DNA of 10,696 bases from an uncultured Bacillaceae bacterium (GCA_937983065.1 CALKAL010000141.1:1-10696), one strand, 5' to 3'. Positions 1 to 7,098 are shown, counted from the stretch's first letter. The notes: generated from the letters alone by a model not told the origin. Numbers and translations are program-made.

Positions 1-148
1 AGAATGGAGTTACATTAGGCCAAAGTCCGACTTTTAACTAATACTTTATGCTGACTGTCTTCCTATTGAACGACATAATCAATATTGAAATGATAAAGGA
101 TATTCGTTTGTGCAAAAAAAGAAGTTTGAATGATGTACAATATATTCG

Positions 149-472
149 TTAATTCATCTTCTCTCTTTTCCCGTACAGTCGTGCACAAGCAATGATTATA
201 CAAATGATTGCAATCACATGGAGTAGAAACTCTAAATTAACGATATAAGATACTAGTTCTCCAACTGTAGTCCCCTGGCGATTAGCAAAACTTATAAATT
301 CAGCCTCATAAACTGAAAATAGGAGCCTGAAAGAAACAACGATTAAATTTAAAATAAAATAGAATATGATTATAATGAAAAAGGATTTGTATTTTGAATG
401 CTTCATCCCTTTAATACAAACAAAAATCCCAATTAAAAATAACAGAATGTAAATCGACTCATAAATATACAT
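149..472 (-). CDS. Small membrane protein, unknown function
   Basis: A 107-residue protein that I do not recognise. It has three strongly hydrophobic stretches, at about residues 5-22, 29-50 and 80-98. A polar segment near residues 57-75 separates the second and third, and the tail is short and basic (YGKREKMN). It should be an integral membrane protein with no large soluble domain. The ATG at 472 is preceded by GAGGTGA, but the gap to the ATG is about 11 bases, longer than usual; no other in-frame start fits better. It lies downstream of, and in the same direction as, the transporter operon. A strong terminator (602-644) stands between them, so it is probably transcribed separately. A consensus -35 hexamer TTGACA reads leftward at 585-590, but I could not find a convincing -10 at the right distance. 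Confidence 0.6.
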   Translation of the reverse strand: MYIYESIYILLFLIGIFVCIKGMKHSKYKSFFIIIIFYFILNLIVVSFRLLFSVYEAEFISFANRQGTTVGELVSYIVNLEFLLHVIAIICIIIACARLYGKREKMN

Positions 473-479
473 GTAGCTG

Positions 480-601
480 ATATCACCTCACTTTATACTA
501 CTGAATTATGGATTAGACAAAATGGGTAAATTCTAGTTACTACCAGTATATTCAATTCACACTAAATGTAAATACCGAATTATCTGTCAAGTTAAAATGC
601 C
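480..601. other. Intergenic gap before the small membrane gene
   Basis: No coding frame is apparent. The minus strand carries a perfect TTGACA (585-590) and a TATAAA close to the ribosome binding site of the 149-472 gene. The two do not form one correctly spaced promoter, so the start of transcription is unresolved. Confidence 0.4.
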
Positions 602-644
602 AAAAAAAATTGAGCATCGAAAGCAGTGTACGATGCTCAATTTT
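602..644 (-). terminator. Rho-independent terminator of the MMPL operon
   Basis: A perfect 14-bp stem (606-619 paired with 631-644) with an 11-base loop. Read on the minus strand it ends in eight consecutive T (complement of 602-609). It lies about 25 bases beyond the stop codon of the heptad-repeat gene, so it closes the transporter operon. The T-run is much better on the minus strand, which sets the direction. Confidence 0.92.
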
Positions 645-667
645 ATAATTATGTCTCTAAATTAAAA

Positions 668-2515
668 TTAGAAAAACAGATCCCATAGCTTTTGCCAAAA
701 CCCTTTTTCCTCTTCTTCAATAATGACTTCTTCGACTTCCTCTTCAATTTTTATACTATCTGTTTTGATAACAAACTGAACGGAATTTATTTTTTCATTA
801 TTAGGTGATACGAAGGAAATGACATCGACATCGGACTTATCAAATTCAGACACCATTCGATCAATTTCTTCTTGCATTTGATCAGGTAAATCATTTGTGG
901 AGTCGTATAATTGCTCAGTTCCATCATGGAGTTCTTTTACTCCATCATCTAATTCATTCGTCCCTTCTGCAAGCTCACTAATGCCTGAGTTGAGGTCGCC
1001 GTAGTTATTAGCTAATTGATCAACCCCATTTGTATATTCCCTTAAGCCGTCGTGGAAATCATCATAGTTTGATGATAATTGGGATAGCCCTTCTTTTAAC
1101 TGAGATAAAGCGTTTAGCTGATCTAATTCACCCATTGATTCGTTTAACCCACTCGAAATATTATTTAAAACAGCTTCCATTTCATTTAAACCATCAACCA
1201 TATCTGGTAAAACTAGATCAACAGCATTAAATGCATCTTTTACTTGAATGTAAGTGCCTTTTGCAGTTTGTGCAGCCTCGAATGTTTTAACTAATTCATC
1301 TATAATTTGCATACTTTCTTCATCATGCATATTTTTCATCAATAAGCTTGTAATTTCATCTTCCTCAATCGTCGCATCAGGTATTGCTAAAATTGCTTGA
1401 TCTAATATGTCATAAACTTGGGAAAAACCGCTATGCAAATCTGACAATCCATCAGATAATTCGTTTAATCCTTTTGCTATTTCTTCAAGCCCACTCGGAA
1501 GTTCTGCGAGATCACTTAAATCCATGTCATCTAAACTGTCTGGCAAGCTCGTTACAATCGCATTTAATGCTTCACTAATCTGACTCGAGCCATCCACCAA
1601 GTCGGGGGAAGCTTGACTTAACTCATTAAAGCCATCGTTAAACTGGGCTGAGCCGTCGCGTAGCTCTGTCATACCATCATTTAACTCAGTTACTCCTTCG
1701 CTTAGTTCCCTTACTCCATCGTTCAGCTGACTAATTGCATCAGTTAATGATTCCATATCTTCAGTCATTTCATCCGTATCAGGTACATCAATTGACATCG
1801 AAGCAGGAACCGCAGCAATTTCAATGCCATCAAACTCAAAAGAAGTGACATCCGCTTCTACGGTAAACTGCGCATCGTTATCTGGCATGACGGTAAACGT
1901 AATTTGTTGATTTTTACCGGCATTTGCAATCATTCCATCAGGTGCATTAATATTTGTGAAAGTTTCCGTATTTAACGTCAACGATATTTGCAGTAAATAG
2001 CTTTCATAAAATATCGAATCAACGAGATCATTAGCTGATGTTTCTAAAACGATTTCAACATGTCCTTCTCTTCCTGCAAGCTCATCTGGATCTATTTTTT
2101 CTCCATTTAGAAAGTAAGAAATAGAAATATCCCATGGTAAAACGAACGGTTCAGTCATATTTCCCTGGTAATAAAACTTGCCTTTAGGCGCTTGAATGCT
2201 CACCTCACCATTTTCGTTTTCAACTTGAGATAAGTCCGTTAAATTTTTCACTTCTCGATAATGGCCTTCATCAACAATTAATCCAGGGTTGATCACTTCA
2301 AAAATGTTGACGACATAAACATCATCGATTTCACCAGTTGCTCGTAAATTAGCATAAACGACTTCATCCTTGTAAGCATAATCGCCTGGTCCAACTGTTT
2401 CTGCAGCTCCACCCTCTACGTCATCCTCGCCTGGATCAGCGGCTACATTAATTAAAAACGAGGGCAAGATAAGCATGAATACTAAAAGCATAATTAACCA
2501 TTTATTTTTAATCAT
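668..2515 (-). CDS. Secreted or membrane-tethered LxxG heptad-repeat protein
   Basis: A 615-residue protein with an N-terminal signal peptide or anchor (residues 1-26: basic MIKNK, then about 17 hydrophobic residues, then NVAADPG). Residues 45-245 look like an extracellular beta-rich region. Blocks of seven-residue repeats of the form L-x-x-G (LNDGVRELSEG, LRDGSAQFNDG, LAEGTNELDDG) lie at about 264-300, 343-363 and 474-537. Such repeats are known from YhgE/Pip-type proteins and from proteins encoded beside MMPL transporters, where they are thought to form long helical coiled structures. This protein lacks the C-terminal membrane domain of YhgE. It ends in an acidic run (590-603) followed by an amphipathic aromatic tail, GFWQKLWDLFF, that could touch the membrane. 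The ATG overlaps the transporter stop codon (ATGA), so the two are translationally coupled; GGGGAG inside the upstream gene is the ribosome binding site. Probably an extracytoplasmic partner of the transporter, by inference from position. Confidence 0.75.
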   Translation of the reverse strand: MIKNKWLIMLLVFMLILPSFLINVAADPGEDDVEGGAAETVGPGDYAYKDEVVYANLRATGEIDDVYVVNIFEVINPGLIVDEGHYREVKNLTDLSQVENENGEVSIQAPKGKFYYQGNMTEPFVLPWDISISYFLNGEKIDPDELAGREGHVEIVLETSANDLVDSIFYESYLLQISLTLNTETFTNINAPDGMIANAGKNQQITFTVMPDNDAQFTVEADVTSFEFDGIEIAAVPASMSIDVPDTDEMTEDMESLTDAISQLNDGVRELSEGVTELNDGMTELRDGSAQFNDGFNELSQASPDLVDGSSQISEALNAIVTSLPDSLDDMDLSDLAELPSGLEEIAKGLNELSDGLSDLHSGFSQVYDILDQAILAIPDATIEEDEITSLLMKNMHDEESMQIIDELVKTFEAAQTAKGTYIQVKDAFNAVDLVLPDMVDGLNEMEAVLNNISSGLNESMGELDQLNALSQLKEGLSQLSSNYDDFHDGLREYTNGVDQLANNYGDLNSGISELAEGTNELDDGVKELHDGTEQLYDSTNDLPDQMQEEIDRMVSEFDKSDVDVISFVSPNNEKINSVQFVIKTDSIKIEEEVEEVIIEEEEKGFWQKLWDLFF

Positions 2516-4572
2516 TTCGATCTCCCCTCTAAAAAATTTGATTTATATGTCGTTTTTGAAATGACTTTATCGAACACAATTAACAATGCTGGTAAAACGA
2601 ATAACACCATGAAAAACGCGAGTAAGGCACCTCTTCCTACTAATAAGCCGATGGACGAAATGACGGGATTACTATTCGTAAACCATAAAATAAATCCGAC
2701 ACTCGCTAAAATCACTGCGGAAATTGATATCGAGAACGTCTTTCCATCAATCGTTTTCTTAACCGCTTCTTTCACAGACATATCTTTGCGAAGTTCCTTA
2801 TACGTATCTGTAAATAAAATCGCATAATCAATAGTCGCCGCAAGCTGAACCGTACTAACGATGAGATAGCCGACAAAAATTAACGGCGTACTCGTAAAAT
2901 ACGGAATCGATAAATTAATCCAGACGGCAATCTGAATCGTAAGTAATAATACGAGAGGTAATGAAATCGACCTATAAGTGATCAATAATACGAGTCCTAT
3001 CGTTAATATCGTTAACGTATTAACAACAGCATTATCCCTCGTCACCGTCGTTTTTATATCATACAATGTCACACTTTCGCCGAGGACAAGCCCCTCTTCT
3101 CCGTAATAATTTGAAACCGTACCTCTCACTTGCTCAACAATCGAAAAAGGAAGCTCTCCTTCTTTCCCCGCATTCGTCGTTAAAATAAGTCGCGAATAGT
3201 TTTCCGAGAAAAATTGATCCGTTATTTCCGTATCAAGATAATCAGGCGGAATCGTCGCATCTACGACATTGACGTACGACATTACACTTGTAACATAATT
3301 AATTCCCTCTAAATCTTGAACGAGCTCTTCTTCTTTTGCTAAATCACCATTCGGCACTAATACGACCATTTGCACCGCTTCGCCAAATACTTCCTCGACA
3401 GCCTTCACATCTTCACCAGCACGAGTACTTTCTGGATGTTCACCAATTCCGTAAATAAATGACGTACTACTTTGCGCTAAGAAGCTCGGCACAATAATAA
3501 TGAGTACAATTAACAAGCTCGGAATTCTTAATTTAGAAACAAACTGACCTAACCCTTTGAAATTTGTCGGAATAAATTTTTTATGCTTCGTTTTATCTAG
3601 CCATTTATATAAAGAAATCGTCAATGCAGGTAAAAAGATCATGACACTAATATAACTAAATACAATTCCTTTAACTAAATTAAGGCCTAAATCCGCCCCA
3701 ATTCCAAAATCCATAAATGTCAGCGCGATAAATCCAAAAAAGGTCGTCGCTGCACTTACAGTAATTGTCGGAAACGATTCTTTCATTGCGTGCTGCATTG
3801 CCACTTCTGGATTCATTTTTTGACGATGCTGATGAAAGCTATGCAGTAAAAAAACAGCATAATCAATCGAAACAGCAAGCTGTAAAATCGGTGCTACTGA
3901 TTGAGTAACGAACGATATTTCCCCAATAAAAATATTCGTTCCTAAATTAATTAAAACTGATACGCCAATCGCAATTAAGAAAAAGAGCGGCTCTACCCAT
4001 GAAGTCGTGGAAATAATTAAAATAACGATTATAACTGGAACTAATAGCATCGCGGCGTACATCGTTTCAGTCATAGCCATTTTTTGTGACTGAGCTGTAT
4101 CTAATGCCTCACCAGCAATAGCGCCTTCTTCACCGATTAATTCATAGATTGCATCTGTAACAGCAACCTCTTCACCTTCATCGATACTAATTTGAAATAA
4201 TGCTTTTTCATCTTTATAATACGATTCAATGGTTTCATCATCGATCATTTCTAACGGTATTTTTAAATCAACGACATCATCCAACCAAAGTACTTCGGAA
4301 ACACCATCAATCGTTTCAAATTGTTCTTTTATTTGACTCGCTTCTATTAATGAAACATCATTCACCATAACCCTTACATTCGGGACTGACGTTTCAAACT
4401 CCGATTGCATAATATCAACAGCAACCGTTGACTCCGCATCCTCTGGCAAATAATCCGCCATATTATGATTCACTGGGACAAAAAATAAAGCAACAGAGGA
4501 AATTAATGTTGCGATTATAAAAACAGTTATAACTAATTTTCTTCGTCTAATAATTCTTGCTGCCGTATTAAT
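2512..4572 (-). CDS. MMPL/RND-superfamily transporter, probable ATT start
   Basis: A 686-residue membrane transporter of the MMPL family (RND superfamily; proton-driven export of lipids or hydrophobic molecules). It has the two-fold layout: one helix (residues 13-33), an external domain (about 35-165), five helices (about 168-325), then the same again (helix about 350-367, external domain, helices about 520-675). Each half carries the conserved Asp-Tyr pair of the proton relay, in SIDYAVFLLH (D237-Y238) and ATIDYAILF (D582-Y583). The first ATG/GTG/TTG-type start in this frame is the GTG at 4473. Starting there removes helix 1, which is plainly encoded upstream (RRRKLVITVFIIATLISS). The frame is open back to a TGA just before 4578. 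The only start-like codon behind the good AAGAAGGTGA ribosome binding site (7-9 base spacing) is ATT at 4572, giving fMet-NTAARIIRRRKL. Alternatives are a sequencing error in an ATG, or a damaged start. The substrate cannot be told. Confidence 0.85.
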   Translation of the reverse strand: MNTAARIIRRRKLVITVFIIATLISSVALFFVPVNHNMADYLPEDAESTVAVDIMQSEFETSVPNVRVMVNDVSLIEASQIKEQFETIDGVSEVLWLDDVVDLKIPLEMIDDETIESYYKDEKALFQISIDEGEEVAVTDAIYELIGEEGAIAGEALDTAQSQKMAMTETMYAAMLLVPVIIVILIISTTSWVEPLFFLIAIGVSVLINLGTNIFIGEISFVTQSVAPILQLAVSIDYAVFLLHSFHQHRQKMNPEVAMQHAMKESFPTITVSAATTFFGFIALTFMDFGIGADLGLNLVKGIVFSYISVMIFLPALTISLYKWLDKTKHKKFIPTNFKGLGQFVSKLRIPSLLIVLIIIVPSFLAQSSTSFIYGIGEHPESTRAGEDVKAVEEVFGEAVQMVVLVPNGDLAKEEELVQDLEGINYVTSVMSYVNVVDATIPPDYLDTEITDQFFSENYSRLILTTNAGKEGELPFSIVEQVRGTVSNYYGEEGLVLGESVTLYDIKTTVTRDNAVVNTLTILTIGLVLLITYRSISLPLVLLLTIQIAVWINLSIPYFTSTPLIFVGYLIVSTVQLAATIDYAILFTDTYKELRKDMSVKEAVKKTIDGKTFSISISAVILASVGFILWFTNSNPVISSIGLLVGRGALLAFFMVLFVLPALLIVFDKVISKTTYKSNFLEGRSK

Positions 4573-4613
4573 TGCTCTTCACCTTCTTGCAAAAAGTTTA
4601 AATCCACTATATT

Positions 4614-4642
4614 ATTATATCGACACAGTGTTGTTTATTCAA
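4614..4642 (-). promoter_or_regulatory. Promoter of the MMPL operon
   Basis: Read on the minus strand: -35 TTGAAT (4637-4642), a 17-base spacer, and a perfect -10 TATAAT (4614-4619). Transcription would start near 4607, about 35 bases before the proposed ATT start. The -35 box lies inside the dyad at 4629-4644, as expected for steric repression. Confidence 0.75.
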
Positions 4643-4644
4643 CA
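4629..4644. promoter_or_regulatory. Candidate TetR operator 1
   Basis: Inverted repeat TGTTGTTTATTCAACA: 5-bp perfect arms TGTTG/CAACA with a 6-bp spacer, covering the -35 box of the transporter promoter. The same half-sites recur in the second dyad nearer tetR. Assigning it to the adjacent TetR protein is inference from position and from shared half-sites. Confidence 0.5.
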
Positions 4645-4672
4645 GACAGTCTTTTAAAAAACGTACAGTTGC

Positions 4673-4695
4673 CAACACATTTTTGAAATATGTTG
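4673..4695. promoter_or_regulatory. Candidate TetR operator 2
   Basis: A 23-bp imperfect palindrome with arms CAACA and TGTTG at the ends and ATTT/AAAT inside; 18 of its 23 bases equal its own reverse complement. It lies 33-55 bases before the tetR start codon and overlaps a possible tetR -35 (TTGAAA, 4683-4688; its -10 is poor). The arrangement suggests autoregulation. Confidence 0.5.
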
Positions 4696-4727
4696 CATTG
4701 TCATAAAAATTTAAAAAAGGTGATTTG

Positions 4728-5297
4728 ATGTCTAGTAAAATGGATCGACGTAAAAAATATACGCGGATGATGTTAAAGAATAGTTTAATCAAATTGTTAA
4801 AAGAAAAACCAATTTCTTCATTGACTGTTAAAGAAATTTGTGAGCTCGCAGATATTAATCGCTCAACGTTTTATTCCCATTACACAGATCAATTTGATTT
4901 ATTAAGTCATATTGAGGATGACGTTTTAAATGATATGCAGGAGACGCTCGGCGTTTATAACTTCAACAAAGAAGAGGAAGCATTACAGATGACGGTGAAA
5001 ATGTTGGAGTATATCGTTGAAAATCAAGAAGTATGTCAAACCCTTTTAAGTGAGAATGTAAATGCGGATTTTCAAAATAAAGTGATGAATTTTGCTCAGC
5101 AATTTATTTTAAGTGGACTTGAAGATATGGAAAAGCACGATCAACAGGTTTCTGAATATATGACGGTCTTCGTTGTAAGTGGTACGATTCATATTATTAA
5201 AAAATGGCTCCGAAACGGGATGGATCAATCGCCCCAACAATTAGCCACCATTATAAATCGAATGACGAATAAAGGTTTGTTTAATTATTATAAATAA
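4728..5297 (+). CDS. TetR/AcrR-family transcriptional repressor
   Basis: A 189-residue regulator. The N-terminal DNA-binding domain is textbook TetR: a basic start (MDRRKKYTRMMLKNSLIKLL), then the helix-turn-helix at about 33-52, with TVKEICELADINRSTFYSHY carrying the typical STFYxHY recognition-helix end. Residues 60-189 are helical and form the ligand-binding and dimer half; they resemble the TetR C-terminal domains found in small Bacillus regulators, and the ligand cannot be predicted. ATG at 4728 is chosen over the in-frame TTG at 4725 because AAAAAAGGTGA is spaced correctly only for the ATG. It is divergent from the MMPL operon, and the shared spacer holds two TGTTG/CAACA dyads, so it most likely represses the operon and itself. 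No clear terminator follows; the palindrome at 5372-5486 is the next structure downstream. Confidence 0.92.
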   Translation: MSSKMDRRKKYTRMMLKNSLIKLLKEKPISSLTVKEICELADINRSTFYSHYTDQFDLLSHIEDDVLNDMQETLGVYNFNKEEEALQMTVKMLEYIVENQEVCQTLLSENVNADFQNKVMNFAQQFILSGLEDMEKHDQQVSEYMTVFVVSGTIHIIKKWLRNGMDQSPQQLATIINRMTNKGLFNYYK

Positions 5298-5371
5298 GGT
5301 TCATAAATAATGGGGCCAGGGAATAAGGATTTTAAATAACTGAAACACGTACGTTATATGAGCGTATTCCC

Positions 5372-5486
5372 GCTCTGGAAATATACTTCGCTTTCCGCGG
5401 GGAGCTGGTGAGCCTCCTCGTGTACTGCACTGCGGGGTCTCACCTAGGCTCTTCTTCCCGCAGGAGTCTACGTATATTTCCAGAGC
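5372..5486. repeat. Long imperfect palindrome, probable dispersed intergenic repeat
   Basis: A 115-bp element with 15-bp perfect outer arms, GCTCTGGAAATATAC (5372-5386) and its complement (5472-5486). The inner arms pair imperfectly (TCCGCGGG against CCCGCAGGA, and GCTGGTGAG against CTCACCTAGG). A weaker ATGAG/CTCAT match at 5358-5362 and 5494-5498 may extend it to about 140 bp. It is noticeably more GC-rich than its surroundings. It would fold into a long hairpin in RNA of either strand. From memory, similar CTTTCCGCGGG...CCCGCAGGAGTC hairpins recur between genes in many Bacillus-group genomes, but I cannot confirm the family or copy number here. It carries no transposase. It lies between two convergent genes. 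Confidence 0.75.
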
Positions 5487-5576
5487 TAAATTACTCATCG
5501 TTCGGTTTTTCAATCCATCTTTTTTGTATGTCTCAACCTCATTTTTAATTTAAAAAAATATAATCTGAATCATCAA

Positions 5577-6140
5577 CTAGTTTTCCCTTTGTAAGCAAGT
5601 TTCATATTCATTTTTCATGAACCAACTTTTACAGGCGAAACCTTTGTCATGATAAATTTCTTTTTCCACATCTAATTCAATACTGTCATTAAAAATATCC
5701 GGTTGATTACGGGATTCATTTCTTATGTACAATCTATTCTCATCTACCCACTCAATCAAAACTGTACCATTTTCTTTACTATAATAGATTATTTTCTTTT
5801 CATCATTATCATTATGCTTTGTTAGTTCAACCCAAACATTAATCCCACCTGCTGCACCGCCATAAGGCTCATAATAGGTAGTGGCAGAATATAGACCAGT
5901 CGGCGACGTAATAGGGCCCATTCCTTCTTGAAGGCTCTCTCTATCGATTCGATCAAATGTAAATAAGTAAACTTCGTAAATATAAATTGAAGACATAATG
6001 ACAAGTCCAGACAGAGTAGCAATGAGTAATTTTTTAGGAAAAGCCTTCTTTTTAAACAAATACATTATTAAATATATACAAAAAATTAAAAGCAGTAGGC
6101 CTGTTACAGCTGCTATTAAATAACCGAATAAAACTAACAT
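5577..6140 (-). CDS. Two-helix membrane protein resembling DUF5412
   Basis: A 187-residue protein with two N-terminal membrane helices (about residues 3-28 and 37-55) joined by a short basic loop (FKKKAFPKK). An external or soluble domain of about 130 residues follows, with SPTGLYSATTYYEPYGGAAGG, a WVEL strand, KIIYYS and VLIEWVDENRLYIRN. The pattern of a 'SP.G.Y' strand, a glycine-rich turn and a final 'IEWVDE..L.I' strand recalls the DUF5412 family of Bacillus membrane proteins, whose function is unknown; this match is from memory. ATG at 6140 is preferred to the GTG at 6149, because AAAAAGGTG lies 8 bases before the ATG and overlaps the GTG. It is convergent with tetR and divergent from the BstA-like gene. 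No good promoter or terminator was found. Confidence 0.65.
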   Translation of the reverse strand: MLVLFGYLIAAVTGLLLLIFCIYLIMYLFKKKAFPKKLLIATLSGLVIMSSIYIYEVYLFTFDRIDRESLQEGMGPITSPTGLYSATTYYEPYGGAAGGINVWVELTKHNDNDEKKIIYYSKENGTVLIEWVDENRLYIRNESRNQPDIFNDSIELDVEKEIYHDKGFACKSWFMKNEYETCLQREN

Positions 6141-6280
6141 GGTAATCACACCTTTTTAAAATTTACAGCTACTATCTTTCTGTATTCGTGAATAATATGG
6201 AAATAACCTTTTTTAAATACAATAATTGTCGAAACCTAATACAACGAGACATTTCGGTATATGATTCATCTATATTGAAT

Positions 6281-6286
6281 TATAAT
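6281..6286 (+). promoter_or_regulatory. Probable -10 box of the bstA-like gene
   Basis: A perfect TATAAT, 30 bases before the start codon of the BstA-like gene. No -35 resembling TTGACA occurs 16-18 bases upstream, so either the promoter is weak or needs an activator, or the match is by chance in AT-rich DNA. Confidence 0.4.
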
Positions 6287-6316
6287 GAAATAAAGATTAA
6301 AAGAAGGTGATGAAAA

Positions 6317-6826
6317 ATGGACGTCAAATTCCCAATTGGTGAATTACAAGTACCAGAGAAAGTAACAACTGAGGATATTCAAGAATGGTTAAAGCAGATT
6401 AGTACTTACACGACACGATTAAGGGAAACGGTCGATTCGTTAAGTGATGATGATTTGAATAAAACGTATCGAGACGGAAGCTGGACGGTTCAACAGCTCG
6501 TTCATCATATCGCTGATTCCCAGTTGAATATGTTTCAACGTTTGAAAATGGCGTTAACCGATGACAATCCGACTGTTCCGAATTTTGATCAAGATAAATG
6601 GGCCGTTCAACCAGATACGAATCTCCCTGTTGAAAGTTCAATCAAAATATTAGAGGGCATTAACGAACGCATCGTCTCCCTAGCAAATCATATTACAGAG
6701 GAACAATTAACTAGAACTTTCACACACGAGATAAACGGTAAAATTACTGTACAAACAAAACTCGCAAAATTATCTTGGCATCAAGAACATCACTTAGCTC
6801 ATATAAAAATAGCATTATCAAAATAA
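6317..6826 (+). CDS. bstA: DinB-fold bacillithiol transferase, BstA/YfiT-like
   Basis: A 169-residue protein closely matching the pattern of B. subtilis YfiT/BstA, which transfers bacillithiol to electrophiles and is a metal-dependent four-helix DinB/YfiT-fold enzyme. Family signatures seen: the N-terminal FPIGE, YRDGSWTVQQLVHHIADS (about 51-68) and the C-terminal WHQEHHLAHI (154-163). The expected metal ligands are His64, His158 and His162, all present. The length agrees with YfiT. It is probably a cytoplasmic enzyme of thiol-based detoxification. The ATG at 6317 has AGAAGGTGA 5-7 bases upstream. It is followed at once by a strong terminator and appears monocistronic. DinB-fold proteins vary in substrate, so the exact thiol chemistry is inferred from family membership. 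Confidence 0.88.
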   Translation: MDVKFPIGELQVPEKVTTEDIQEWLKQISTYTTRLRETVDSLSDDDLNKTYRDGSWTVQQLVHHIADSQLNMFQRLKMALTDDNPTVPNFDQDKWAVQPDTNLPVESSIKILEGINERIVSLANHITEEQLTRTFTHEINGKITVQTKLAKLSWHQEHHLAHIKIALSK

Positions 6827-6831
6827 CTTAG

Positions 6832-6864
6832 AAATGGCTTATCGAAATGGATAAGCCATTTTTT
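6832..6864 (+). terminator. Terminator of the bstA-like gene
   Basis: A 12-bp perfect stem (6832-6843 with 6850-6861; AATGGCTTATC and its complement), a 6-base loop and a T-run (6859-6864). It begins 6 bases after the stop codon. Confidence 0.92.
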
Positions 6865-6876
6865 AATATTGATGTT

Positions 6877-6906
6877 TTGAGTATATTCACAAAAGTCTGT
6901 TACAAT
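6877..6906 (+). promoter_or_regulatory. Promoter of the 27-residue membrane protein
   Basis: -35 TTGAGT (6877-6882), an 18-base spacer and -10 TACAAT (6901-6906) preceded by TGT, which gives an extended -10. Transcription would begin near 6913 and leave a leader of about 77 bases, containing the perfect palindrome TTTCAAATTTGAAA (6922-6935), before the small gene. Confidence 0.65.
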
Positions 6907-6989
6907 GGATTTAGAAAGACATTTCAAATTTGAAAACCTCATTTTCCGAGACGTATTATGTAATAAAAATGATTTGAGGAGTGAGTCGC

Positions 6990-7073
6990 ATGGATATGAG
7001 CATTATCGTAGCGATATTTGTTATTTTTTTATCGGTTATGGGTGGGGGTTACTATATTAAGAAAAAGAATTAA
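6990..7073 (+). CDS. 27-residue single-pass membrane protein
   Basis: A short gene encoding MDMSIIVAIFVIFLSV, then MGGGYYI, then a basic end KKKN. It is one hydrophobic helix (residues 4-20) with a GGG turn and a positive C-terminus, which predicts a short N-terminus outside and the C-terminus in the cytoplasm. Evidence that it is translated: a consensus ribosome binding site GAGGAG (6976-6981) exactly 8 bases before the ATG, its own extended -10 promoter, and placement between two terminators. I do not recognise the family. Bacilli encode many such small membrane peptides, including regulators of larger membrane complexes and sporulation peptides. No antitoxin-like antisense gene is evident nearby. 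Confidence 0.65.
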   Translation: MDMSIIVAIFVIFLSVMGGGYYIKKKN

Positions 7074-7098
7074 TCCCATGCATTATTAGTAAAAAACG

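Noticed and set aside
3..41. Possible last 12 codons of a plus-strand gene entering from the left edge
   Set aside because: The frame reads NGVTLGQSPTFN then stop, but another frame is also open, and 39 bases are too few to judge.
1384..1578. Plus-strand frames inside the heptad-repeat gene (also 1030-1230)
   Set aside because: They are shadows created by the repetitive codons of the opposite strand, with no ribosome binding site.
668..2515. Repetitive DNA resembling a CRISPR or tandem array
   Set aside because: The similarity comes from degenerate protein heptads; DNA units are not identical and there are no spacers.
4533..4607. 24-codon minus-strand frame from GTG, overlapping the proposed transporter start
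   Set aside because: It begins at the predicted transcription start with no room for a ribosome binding site. A leader peptide is possible but unsupported.
4607..4792. 61-codon minus-strand frame over the tetR promoter
   Set aside because: It overlaps operators and the tetR start, and its composition is that of AT-rich non-coding DNA.
5301..5513. 70-codon minus-strand frame across the palindrome
   Set aside because: It is produced by the GC-rich repeat element (RGGSPAPRGKRS-type translation); there is no ribosome binding site and no domain-like sequence.
6399..6641. 80-codon minus-strand frame inside the bstA-like gene
   Set aside because: It is a shadow of a well-supported gene on the other strand.
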